Both the position numbers and the translations under genes were made by a program. Shown here piece by piece: positions 1-6,938 of a DNA stretch of 8,910 nt; position 1 is the stretch's first letter, and each line of letters begins with the position of its first letter. The notes under the pieces were generated by a model. The model saw nothing but the letters and a program-made list of their open reading frames with translations, was not told the DNA's origin and did not search any database. This stretch comes from Cytophagia bacterium (GTDB lineage: Bacteria > Bacteroidota > Bacteroidia > Cytophagales > Cyclobacteriaceae): the NCBI GenBank assembly GCA_013373005.1, contig JABXIP010000213.1:1-8910 (forward strand). Direction: 5' to 3'.

Positions 1-3000
1 TCAGATCAAACAGTTTCTGTTTCTACAGCTGATGACGATGACGGAACAGCGCCATCAGGTTACAGCATTACTTTCGATGATGCTCTGATTGGAGGAGGAG
101 AAATTACTACTTCAAGCTTTACATTCGCTGGAGCTGAAGTAGGTGCAACCTACAATTACTCGCTTAGCTCCGATAATGGAGGGATAGCAGTAACCGGTTC
201 TGGAACTATTGCCACGGCAACAGATCAAATTACATTGGCAAGCCTTTTTGGTGTGAATGATGGTACATTGACCTTGTCGGTAACCTTGACAGACCCTGCG
301 AATAATGTAGGTACTGCTGTTACCGCTACTTCAACCTTGGATGCTACCACACCGGAGGTTCCTGTTATTACATCGGTGAGTGAGGATACAGGTTCTAGCA
401 GCAGCGATGGCGTAACTAGTGATGCTAGTCCTGATGTAAGTGGTACAGCCGAAGCCAACGCCACAGTAGAGGTTTTTGTTGGTGGAAACAGCGTTGGAAC
501 CACTACGGCAGATGCTTCAGGTGATTGGACTCTTGCCTATTCAGGAGGTACTGATTTAAGCGATGGGACCATATCTGTTACCGCAACAGCCATGGATGCG
601 GCCGGGAATACAAGTATTGCCAGTGTTGCAGTGAATGTAACGATTGATACCACGGCACCGAATGCTCCGTCTGTGACTAGTATTAGTAATGATACAGGAG
701 TAAATGGAACAGATGGTAAAACCAATGATAATACCATTACCATATCTGGTACGTTGCCAGAGTCTAATGTCACAGTTGAAGTGTTTATTGATGGTGTTAG
801 CGTAGGTCAGGCTGTAGTAGGTCTTAGTGAATTCACTTTTGATTACACTGGAACAGAGTTGGAGGATGGTGAATACGAAATAACTGCTAAAGCCACTGAC
901 GTAGCTGGAAATACAGGCGCCCTAAGCTCGGTATTCAATCTAACTATTGATACCGCTGCCCCGGATGCTCCAACAATAGGTTTGGATCCTCTTTACGATA
1001 CTGGCTTCAGCGATAGCGACAACCTGACTAATTCAACTACTCTGAAATTTACCGGAGTAGCAGAGATTGGTTCGGATGTTGAAGTATTCGTCAATGATGT
1101 AAGTCAAGGTGTAACAGCCCCTGATGTGATTACAGGAGAGTGGTCCACCATAGTTTCTTCACTGCCTCAAAATCAAGATGTAGAGGTAAAAGCAGTAGCA
1201 ACTGACTATGTAGGCAACACAGGAGCCGCTAGCGAAGTGCTTACAGTAACCATTGACAATACAGTTGCTGATCCTACATTCTCACCAGCGGACAATGCGG
1301 TAGGAGTTCTGCCTTCTGCAAACCTTGTGTTGACCTTCGAAGAAGAAGTAAGAAAAAGCGGAAATACAATTTCTATTCGCAAATCAAGCGATAACTCCAT
1401 TTTGGAGAGCTTTGATGTGTCGAGCGATAAGGTGACTGTTAATGGTTCAGTAGTGACTATCAATCCGGACAATGCATTGCTTCCGGCTGCTACAGAGTTC
1501 TATGTAATCATCGGACAAGGAGCGTTTATAGACAATGCAGGTAATGATTACATGGGAATTAGCAACAATACAACCTGGACCTTTACTACTATAGATGCAG
1601 CTGTGGTAACCGCTGTATCTGTTCCAAGTGCAGAAACTTACGGTATTGGAGATAACCTCGACTTTGAGTTGACCTTTAGCCAAGAAGTAACAATGACAGG
1701 TTCGCCAACTATCGATTTGACAATCGGTTCTGAGACGGTAACTGCCAGCTTGCAAGGAAGTGTAACAGCATCTACAACCGCCACTTTCAGATATACAGTT
1801 GAAGAAGGTGATTTAGATACTGATGGAATCAGCATAGGTTCTACAATTAATCTTAATGGAGGAACGCTTAAAGATGCCTTCGATATTGATGCATTGGCTG
1901 ATTTAAACAATGTTCCAAGTTTAGCTGCGATTTTGGTTGACGGAGTAAAACCAACACCAACCATTACCAGCAATGCAGGTTCATTGACGAACGCAGCCTT
2001 TACAGCAACCTTCACTTATGATGAAGCAGTGACAGGTCTTGAACTAGGAGATATTTCGGTAACGAATGGTACGGCAAGTAACTTCACCAATGTAACAGCC
2101 GGAACAGTTTGGAGCGCTACCATTACTCCAACAGCAGACGGTGAAACTACAGTAACTCTAAATGCTGATGTAGCGGCCGATGCGGCAGGCAATGCCAGTA
2201 AAGCTGGTAATACAGTAAGTACCACCTTCGATGGAACAGCACCAACTGTTACGAGTATCACAAGAGCAGAGTCTGACCAAATACCGACCGGGACAACAAG
2301 TAGAAGCTTTACAGTAGTTTTCAGTGAGGATGTAACTGGTGTAGATGTTTCGGATTTTGAAGTAGTGACAACAGGTTCTGCAACGGCCAGTATCAACACA
2401 GTTACGGCTACAGATGCTAAAACCTATACTGTAAATGTAAATGGCATCTCAGGTGAGGGAACCATCGGACTGAATGCGAAGGATGATGACAGCATCATAG
2501 ATGCAGCGACCAACCCATTGGGAGGAACATTTACAGGTGAGATTTACTCCACCAACTTTGTGCCTACTGATATCAGCATTTCTACTTCCAGTATTCAAGA
2601 GAATAATGCTGTAGGAGCAGAAATTGGAACATTTGCTACTACCGATGCCGATGCAGGAGATAGCTTTACCTACAGTCTGGTGTCAGGAACTGGAGATGCG
2701 GACAATAGCAGCTTTACCATTGGTGGAGGAAAACTATTGGCAGCAGACGTCTTCGACTTTGAGACTAAGGATAGCTACAACATCCGAGTGAAAACAGAAG
2801 ATGGCTTTGGTGGAAATTATGAAGAAGCCCTGACCATTAGTATTACCAATGAGGGAGAAGCTATTATTGTGGTAACCGGAGATGGAGTATTTGATCAGAC
2901 TGTTTTAGGACTCTCTTCTACTAAGAGTTGGACAGTGGAAAATCAGGGTGATGTGGCCACAGAAGTGAGAATTATTAGTTCAAGTCAAGGTTTTAGTGTT

Positions 3001-3444
3001 ACTCCTGGTTCAGTACAGGTTAACCCGGGTGAGACTAAGAATATAACAGCGGTATTCAGGCCTAGAGAGGCCCGAGTTTATACTGGTGTGGTAGTCTTTA
3101 ACTATGACATTACGGATAACATAAAGGACAATGTGCTTGAGATTGGGCTGACGGGAGAAGGAGTAATAGTAACAGGATTAGACAATGGACAGATCAATGA
3201 AGAACAGATCATTGTGTTCCCGAACCCTGCTAGCACAAGTATTACCATAGACTTAAGCGAATTGCATGGCATGCCTGTAGATATTCAGATGGTCAACCCA
3301 ACAGGGGTGAGCAAGCTCGAAAAAGAGAACTTCAACAAGTCTGAATTGACTATTGATGTGACCAACTTCGAAAGTGGCTTGTACATTATTCAGTTCAGCA
3401 ATGAGCGATCACTGGTAAGAAAGAAAGTATTGATTAGAAGATAA
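1..3444 (+). CDS. Large T9SS-secreted multi-Ig adhesin-like protein (5' end outside window)
   Basis: The frame is open from base 1, so the N-terminus is missing; 1147 residues are visible. Domains in order, by visible residue: an Ig-like domain (1-115); three consecutive Ig-like repeats of 101, 101 and 103 residues (116-420), each opening with a T/A-AP-x-x-P-type motif and closing on TID; an SbsA/Big_5-like domain (421-532); three more beta-sandwich segments (533-650, 651-745, 746-850); a cadherin-like domain (about 850-956) with a DADAGD calcium-type motif; an ASPM/SPD-2/Hydin-like domain (957-1056); and a type A T9SS sorting tail (about 1066-1147) with the VFPNPA motif and basic end VRKKVLIRR. 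Such proteins cross the outer membrane through the type IX system, the tail is cleaved, and they stay on the surface or are released. A role in adhesion or matrix formation is inferred from architecture; no enzymatic domain is visible. An internal TTG at 235 is not a credible start because coding sequence continues upstream. Confidence 0.93.
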   Translation, partial: SDQTVSVSTADDDDGTAPSGYSITFDDALIGGGEITTSSFTFAGAEVGATYNYSLSSDNGGIAVTGSGTIATATDQITLASLFGVNDGTLTLSVTLTDPANNVGTAVTATSTLDATTPEVPVITSVSEDTGSSSSDGVTSDASPDVSGTAEANATVEVFVGGNSVGTTTADASGDWTLAYSGGTDLSDGTISVTATAMDAAGNTSIASVAVNVTIDTTAPNAPSVTSISNDTGVNGTDGKTNDNTITISGTLPESNVTVEVFIDGVSVGQAVVGLSEFTFDYTGTELEDGEYEITAKATDVAGNTGALSSVFNLTIDTAAPDAPTIGLDPLYDTGFSDSDNLTNSTTLKFTGVAEIGSDVEVFVNDVSQGVTAPDVITGEWSTIVSSLPQNQDVEVKAVATDYVGNTGAASEVLTVTIDNTVADPTFSPADNAVGVLPSANLVLTFEEEVRKSGNTISIRKSSDNSILESFDVSSDKVTVNGSVVTINPDNALLPAATEFYVIIGQGAFIDNAGNDYMGISNNTTWTFTTIDAAVVTAVSVPSAETYGIGDNLDFELTFSQEVTMTGSPTIDLTIGSETVTASLQGSVTASTTATFRYTVEEGDLDTDGISIGSTINLNGGTLKDAFDIDALADLNNVPSLAAILVDGVKPTPTITSNAGSLTNAAFTATFTYDEAVTGLELGDISVTNGTASNFTNVTAGTVWSATITPTADGETTVTLNADVAADAAGNASKAGNTVSTTFDGTAPTVTSITRAESDQIPTGTTSRSFTVVFSEDVTGVDVSDFEVVTTGSATASINTVTATDAKTYTVNVNGISGEGTIGLNAKDDDSIIDAATNPLGGTFTGEIYSTNFVPTDISISTSSIQENNAVGAEIGTFATTDADAGDSFTYSLVSGTGDADNSSFTIGGGKLLAADVFDFETKDSYNIRVKTEDGFGGNYEEALTISITNEGEAIIVVTGDGVFDQTVLGLSSTKSWTVENQGDVATEVRIISSSQGFSVTPGSVQVNPGETKNITAVFRPREARVYTGVVVFNYDITDNIKDNVLEIGLTGEGVIVTGLDNGQINEEQIIVFPNPASTSITIDLSELHGMPVDIQMVNPTGVSKLEKENFNKSELTIDVTNFESGLYIIQFSNERSLVRKKVLIRR
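346..1260 (+). repeat. Three tandem Ig-like domain repeats inside the adhesin
   Basis: Units are 346-648, 649-951 and 952-1260. They share the order xAPxxP, an acidic DTG-x-x-x-S/T-D segment, VEVFV/I-x-G/D, then a D-x-x-GN-T motif before the closing VTIDT/N. Similarity is clear at protein level, but the DNA has diverged, so these are old duplications rather than recent copies. They match the general bacterial Ig-like (Big) repeat pattern found in surface adhesins. Confidence 0.85.
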
Positions 3445-3449
3445 ACTTA

Positions 3450-3491
3450 GTCGATAGTCTATTGACGATGGTCCATGGACTATCGACAATA
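3450..3491. repeat. Palindromic element of six degenerate heptamers (GWCNATN)
   Basis: Starting 5 bp after the adhesin stop codon, the sequence divides exactly into six seven-base units, each matching GWCNATN. It also folds into a hairpin: GTCGATAGTC (3450-3459) pairs perfectly with GACTATCGAC (3478-3487), and the stem continues inward with one wobble and one mismatch to a GATG loop (3467-3470). No T-run follows, so it does not look like an intrinsic terminator. It may be a dispersed intergenic repeat of REP type or an mRNA 3'-end structure; which one is not decidable from one copy. Confidence 0.7.
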
Positions 3492-3534
3492 AAGTATCTC
3501 AAAAGAAAGACGAAGTACAATAAGATTGAAGCAA

Positions 3535-3969
3535 ATGAATACCAAAAGAATATATACTTACACCTTGATGGCCCTGGTAGCTGTCTTATGTTTCTCTTGC
3601 AATCCGGATGATGGTCCTGGAGATCCTCTAGCCACGGAGTTGGCATTTGAGAAATTGGCTGGACAATGGACTTTGGGTCAATTTGGTAGCGTAAAGGTTG
3701 ATGGCTCAGATGTGAGTGCCAATTACTCAGGTTTTGCACTTTCGTTTGCAGATGGTACTTATACCACCACCAATGCAGGTGACCTTTTCAGTGCAAGTGG
3801 TACCTGGGAGTGGGCAGATGAATCAGGAGGAGTAGTTTCTCTAGACGATGGCAAGACCATCAACATCAACTCATTGACCACTACAAAGTTTGTTTTCAGC
3901 TTTACAAAGACAGATGGTCCGGTAAGAGCGGGGATAGCAGGTAACTATGTAATAACCGTTGAAAAGTAA
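3535..3969 (+). CDS. Small lipoprotein, lipocalin-like, unknown function
   Basis: The product is 144 residues from the ATG at 3535; an in-frame TTG at 3526 would add only three residues and is less likely. The N-terminus has basic residues (K4, R5), a hydrophobic stretch (about 11-20) and a Bacteroidetes-type lipobox ending FSC, with C22 as the predicted lipidated cysteine. The NPDDGPGDP segment after it is acidic, resembling the surface-export signal of Bacteroidetes lipoproteins. The mature part begins with LAGQWTLG and is rich in beta-strand-forming residues, like the small lipocalin-like lipoproteins common in this phylum; that assignment is by pattern only. It lies 90 bp after the adhesin, across the heptamer element, and 35 bp before the next gene, so co-expression with the barrel-like protein is plausible. 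Function is unknown. Confidence 0.85.
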   Translation: MNTKRIYTYTLMALVAVLCFSCNPDDGPGDPLATELAFEKLAGQWTLGQFGSVKVDGSDVSANYSGFALSFADGTYTTTNAGDLFSASGTWEWADESGGVVSLDDGKTININSLTTTKFVFSFTKTDGPVRAGIAGNYVITVEK

Positions 3970-4004
3970 ATAGGTATTTTCGAGAGGGTTATTAAATTTG
4001 TAGT

Positions 4005-4451
4005 ATGAGAAGACTTATTATGCTTTTTAGCCTAGTAATATTAGGCGCCCTAAGTGCGAATGCCCAAGAGCTTGGTACTCGTATTGGGAATGTAAACGGT
4101 GGAGATATAGCTTTAGATGCTGTTTTCTCTTCAGGTAATTTCAGTAGAATACATGCAGATGTATCATTTGGTAAGGATATCGTAGGTATCGATGCTTTGT
4201 GGGATTTTCTCTACAGACCTTTTGAAGCAGAAGGTGAAACATTCTTCTGGTATGTTGGTGCCGGTCCATTCCTTGGAATTGGTGATGACTTTACTTTAGG
4301 TGCTGCAGGAGAAATTGGTGTGGAGTATCATTTTCCTAGTATTCCACTTGCTATCGGCCTTGACTGGAGGCCCGGCTTAAGAATTATAGATGATACAGAT
4401 TTCAGTGTAGATGGCTTTGGTCTAAACCTGAGATATGTATTTGGAAAATAG
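4005..4451 (+). CDS. Small outer-membrane beta-barrel-like protein with signal peptide
   Basis: The product has 148 residues. It begins with a clear Sec signal peptide (MRRL, a hydrophobic core, then ANA just before QE), giving predicted cleavage after residue 20. The mature part of about 128 residues alternates polar and apolar residues, is rich in glycine and aromatics (for example FFWYVGAGPFLGIG, about residues 79-92), and ends in an amphipathic strand LNLRYVFGK. This is the usual look of a small outer-membrane beta-barrel of Bacteroidetes. No catalytic motif is visible. It follows the lipoprotein gene by 35 bp with no terminator between, and a strong terminator lies 20 bp after its stop, so it is probably the last gene of that unit. 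It could instead be a soluble periplasmic beta-rich protein. Confidence 0.82.
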   Translation: MRRLIMLFSLVILGALSANAQELGTRIGNVNGGDIALDAVFSSGNFSRIHADVSFGKDIVGIDALWDFLYRPFEAEGETFFWYVGAGPFLGIGDDFTLGAAGEIGVEYHFPSIPLAIGLDWRPGLRIIDDTDFSVDGFGLNLRYVFGK

Positions 4452-4471
4452 AACAATGTAAAATCAGATAC

Positions 4472-4504
4472 AAAAACCCTAAGTCCAATGGCTTAGGGTT
4501 TTTT
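4472..4504. terminator. Bidirectional intrinsic terminator between convergent genes
   Basis: AAAAACCCTAAG (4472-4483) pairs perfectly over 12 bp with CTTAGGGTTTTT (4492-4503), around an 8-base loop. A T-run follows on the plus strand and the leading A-run gives a U-run on the minus strand, so it can end both the barrel gene (plus) and the MFS gene (minus). The minus-strand stop codon (4503-4505) sits at the edge of the stem. Confidence 0.92.
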
Positions 4505-5660
4505 ATTTAACCAGTTTCTTATTTCGGATCAGCACTATAATGGAAATAACCACAAGGGCAATTGAAAGATAGAGGAACCCTCCAGTAATTGAAGAGGCGT
4601 TAATAATAGGTTGAAATAAAAGTGGCGAAGCAAACTGCCCCATAAAGATAAAGGTGGTTAGAAAGCCAAGTACTTTACCTCGATTCTGTGAATTGGCAAG
4701 GCTTACCAGGCACAAATTGGAATTGGGCATAAGAAGACCTGCTCCAAGTCCCGATACCAACAAGCCCGGAAAGGTCATGGCATATGAATTGGCATTTGAG
4801 ATAAGGAAATAACCGATTCCCATCATGAGAAAAGTGATGCCGTAAATCTGATAGTAGGTAAATCTGTTTTTGATCTTTGGGTAAAGGAATGACATCAATC
4901 CTCCCACAAGCATAACCACGGATATGGCAAGTGCTGTAGCGGTATTACTTACATCGGCAATTTCCAGCATAAGGAAGGGGATTTGCACAGGCATAAGATA
5001 AAATACTGCCATACCAATAAAGGCCGTGAGGTAAATAGTCCAGGCCATTTTCGGAATCTGGGTCTCCTCTTTTGATGAATTGCTTTCGTGATGCTTATTG
5101 CGTTGAGGTTCCTTAAGAAAGATTAAGACCAGTGGAACTGCTACTAGCGCCAAAAGGTAGATGGCAAATGGATATCTCCAACTGATGTCTGCCAGAAAGC
5201 CACCAAAACTGATAAACAGCATACCTGATAGTGCCATTATTCCGGCTTGAGTTCCTAGAAACGATTTCCTTTCTTCTCCTTCGAAATAATCTCCAATTAA
5301 GGCTATGGCGGTAGTCATGATTCCACCTACCGCAATACCCAAAAAGATTCTTCCTATAATTATTTCGATGAGCGTATTGAGGTACAATCCGGAGCTTCCT
5401 GCAATTGCATACAAGAACAGCATGGTAACGAGAAGTTTTATCCTTCCAAATTTGTCAATAAACCAACCTGAGAAGGGTGAGGTAAGCGCAATAGCCAGAC
5501 CCGGAATGGTCAGAACTAACTTAACTAAAGTCTCAGCAGCCGGATTATCAGGGAAGGCTTTAGTCATTTCAGGTAACGATGGTGCAATGGTGGCTCCAGC
5601 CATCACAGTCATCATACTGCAGAAAAGAATGGTGAGTTTAACGAGTTTGTTGTTTTTCAA
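4503..5660 (-). CDS. MFS transporter, drug-efflux-like (12 TM)
   Basis: The product has 385 residues, typical of a 12-helix major facilitator. Predicted helices lie roughly at 9-30, 46-66, 76-94, 96-118, 134-156, 162-183, then a charged central loop (184-205), then 206-230, 238-260, 267-288, 290-315, 328-350 and 356-380. MFS motif A is present in the loop after helix 2 (G65-WFI-D69-K70-F-G72-R73), and R104 in GRIFLG fits motif B. The family exports small molecules across the inner membrane by proton antiport; the substrate cannot be read here. The start is TTG at 5660: an in-frame stop lies 6 bp upstream (5667-5669), and the first ATG (5615, residue 16) would cut helix 1. It begins 12 bp after the marR stop, so the two are almost certainly one operon, which supports a role as a regulated efflux pump. 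Confidence 0.93.
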   Translation of the reverse strand: MKNNKLVKLTILFCSMMTVMAGATIAPSLPEMTKAFPDNPAAETLVKLVLTIPGLAIALTSPFSGWFIDKFGRIKLLVTMLFLYAIAGSSGLYLNTLIEIIIGRIFLGIAVGGIMTTAIALIGDYFEGEERKSFLGTQAGIMALSGMLFISFGGFLADISWRYPFAIYLLALVAVPLVLIFLKEPQRNKHHESNSSKEETQIPKMAWTIYLTAFIGMAVFYLMPVQIPFLMLEIADVSNTATALAISVVMLVGGLMSFLYPKIKNRFTYYQIYGITFLMMGIGYFLISNANSYAMTFPGLLVSGLGAGLLMPNSNLCLVSLANSQNRGKVLGFLTTFIFMGQFASPLLFQPIINASSITGGFLYLSIALVVISIIVLIRNKKLVK

Positions 5661-5672
5661 GAGTCTTTAAGG

Positions 5673-6128
5673 CTAGACCCTGAAACGCATTTTATTTAAT
5701 AGTTGGTTCAATACCTGCATCTCTTTTTCCGAAAGATTACTCAGTTCTTCATCGAGTAGATAGAGCTCTTTGTCAATTACGCCTAATAGTTCTTTTCCCT
5801 TCTCGGCAATGAATACCTGAACAAGCCGACCATCGTGAGGGCATGGCTGTTTGGTAATCAGTCCTTTTGCACAAAGTCTGTCAACTAACCTGGAAGTATC
5901 TGCATTGGTGACGATCATCCTTTCGCGAATTTCTTTCGTGCTGATGGGTTCAGGTGCTTGGCCCCGGAGAATTCTTAGCACATTGAATTGTTGCTGGGTA
6001 ATGTCGTGCTTCTTGAGAAAAGCATTCATTTTATCGCTAAACCAGGCAGCGCTGTATAACAGATTGACCCTAAGTCGGTGTGGTTCGTTGACGAATTTTC
6101 CACTTTTCAATTGTTCCTCAGGAGTCAT
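5673..6128 (-). CDS. MarR-family transcriptional regulator
   Basis: The product has 151 residues, the usual MarR length. N-terminal dimerisation helices (about 15-42) lead into a winged helix-turn-helix (about 43-112): ITQQQFNVLRIL, the ISTKEIRERM helix, a recognition helix TNADTSRLVDRLCAKGLI (about 74-91), and a wing holding the family DGR motif (D99-G100-R101). A C-terminal helix (about 116-148) completes the dimer interface. MarR proteins bind short palindromes as dimers and release DNA on binding a phenolic or other ligand, or on cysteine oxidation. This one has two cysteines, C86 in the recognition-helix region and C96 at the wing base; neither matches the N-terminal sensing cysteine of OhrR. 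Its own promoter carries a perfect 14-bp palindrome, nearly repeated before the AhpD-like gene, so autorepression and control of that gene are inferred. The ATG at 6128 is well placed 14 bp from the palindrome. Confidence 0.95.
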   Translation of the reverse strand: MTPEEQLKSGKFVNEPHRLRVNLLYSAAWFSDKMNAFLKKHDITQQQFNVLRILRGQAPEPISTKEIRERMIVTNADTSRLVDRLCAKGLITKQPCPHDGRLVQVFIAEKGKELLGVIDKELYLLDEELSNLSEKEMQVLNQLLNKMRFRV

Positions 6129-6142
6129 AGTCAGGTATTTAC

Positions 6143-6160
6143 AATGTTATAACATTAAAG
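6143..6160 (-). promoter_or_regulatory. Probable MarR operator at the marR-MFS promoter
   Basis: AATGTTATAACATT (6143-6156) is a perfect 14-bp palindrome. With the next four bases (AAAG) it matches the site at 6835-6852 at 16 of 18 positions. Read on the minus strand, TATCTTTA (6163-6156) resembles the Bacteroidetes -7 box TAnnTTTG and abuts the palindrome, so a bound dimer would cover the transcription start. No convincing -33 element was found. Confidence 0.75.
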
Positions 6161-6181
6161 ATACGGCTTAGTTGGGTTTTT

Positions 6182-6214
6182 AAAAAAAGAGCCACCCCAA
6201 AATGAGGTAGCCCT
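6182..6214 (-). terminator. Intrinsic terminator of the AhpD-like gene
   Basis: On the minus strand the transcript contains AGGGCUACCUC (6214-6204), loop AUUUU, and GGGGUGGCUCU (6198-6188), forming an 11-bp stem with three G-U pairs followed by a run of seven U (6188-6182). It starts 27 bp after the AhpD-like stop codon. It separates that gene from marR, making them two transcription units. Confidence 0.88.
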
Positions 6215-6241
6215 TTAACCCAAACACAAATAGCTTTAGTC

Positions 6242-6796
6242 TTAAGCGTAAGCCTCTTCTTCCAATGGTTTGGCTACCGGAAAGTCAATTTCAACCTGAG
6301 TAAGGTTGTGCAAATAATTAGCTAAAGTTTTGTCTGCTATTAAGGTAATAAGGTCTACCAGTGCAGCATTGTCAAAACCTTGTGCGAAGAACTCTTCAAC
6401 GTTAGATTCGGATGCTCTACCTCTGTTTTCAGTGATGTCCTTAGCCAGAGCTACAATGGCCTGGAGCCTTGGGTTTTCGCTTTCGCCTTTTCTGAGGGCG
6501 ATGGTTTGTTCCTCGGTAAACCCATTCATTTTACCCAAAGCAGTATGTGCAGCCTGACAGTATGCACAGCCATTGGCCTGAGATACCGCAAGGAAGATTG
6601 CTTCCCTCTCTTTGGCATTAAAAGTTCCTTTGGCCTGAGCGCCTTGAAACGCGAGGTAAGAGGCTAGGGCATTGCCGGAATAGCCAATGGTAGCATAGAT
6701 GTTAGGCACCATGCCAATTTGATTTTTCAAGCTATCGAAGATGGCCTGGCTTTCTGTTGATACTTCTTCTCTTGTGGGTACATTAAATGTTCTCAT
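6242..6796 (-). CDS. AhpD / carboxymuconolactone-decarboxylase-family protein (peroxidase-like)
   Basis: The product has 184 residues. The core reads EREAIFLAVSQANGCAYCQAAHT and carries the complete AhpD-type active site: E65, C77, C80 and H84. The spacing (12, 3 and 4 residues) equals that of Glu118, Cys130, Cys133 and His137 in Mycobacterium tuberculosis AhpD. The second histidine of that enzyme (His132) is Y79 here. This family includes thiol-dependent peroxidases and reductases acting on alkyl hydroperoxides, and the CxxC pair is redox active, so a cytosolic oxidative- or electrophile-stress role is likely; the substrate is not determined. There is no AhpC gene in the window. The gene is monocistronic: its own promoter region has a near copy of the marR operator, and a good terminator follows. 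The ATG at 6796 gives a full-length family member. Confidence 0.93.
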   Translation of the reverse strand: MRTFNVPTREEVSTESQAIFDSLKNQIGMVPNIYATIGYSGNALASYLAFQGAQAKGTFNAKEREAIFLAVSQANGCAYCQAAHTALGKMNGFTEEQTIALRKGESENPRLQAIVALAKDITENRGRASESNVEEFFAQGFDNAALVDLITLIADKTLANYLHNLTQVEIDFPVAKPLEEEAYA

Positions 6797-6834
6797 GTTA
6801 TTGATGTTTAATTTTTAAGTTCAGAGTTAAAACT

Positions 6835-6852
6835 AATGTTGTAACATCAAAG
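6835..6852 (-). promoter_or_regulatory. Probable MarR operator upstream of the AhpD-like gene
   Basis: AATGTTGTAACATCAAAG matches the marR-promoter site (6143-6160) at 16 of 18 positions, both differences being single transitions. The palindrome here has one broken central pair and one broken end pair. It lies 38 bp upstream of the ATG. On the minus strand GAACTTTG (6855-6848) partly matches the TAnnTTTG -7 box and sits in the same position relative to the palindrome as at marR. The regulatory role is inferred from this duplicated arrangement. Confidence 0.7.
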
Positions 6853-6938
6853 TTCAAACATTGAAAAATATTTTATGATTTTATCTCCATTGAAGAGGTA
6901 AGTATCAGATTAACAAGGGTATATGGTAGGTTTAAAAA

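Noticed and set aside
235..237. TTG at 235 as the start of the adhesin
   Set aside because: The same frame is open to base 1 and encodes a normal Ig-like segment, with no signal peptide after 235.
1206..2399. Several minus-strand open frames of 80-130 codons opposite the adhesin gene
   Set aside because: They lie antisense within a clearly coding, threonine/serine/valine-rich repeat gene; their translations show biased, low-complexity composition with no recognisable domain, so they are shadows.
3450..3491. Heptamer hairpin as an intrinsic terminator of the adhesin gene
   Set aside because: The stem is not G+C-rich and no T-run follows on either strand.
3993..4000. TAAATTTG, an exact match to the Bacteroidetes -7 box just before the barrel gene
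   Set aside because: Transcription would begin at or inside the ATG at 4005, and no TTG -33 element lies at proper spacing; probably chance in A+T-rich DNA, with the gene read from upstream.
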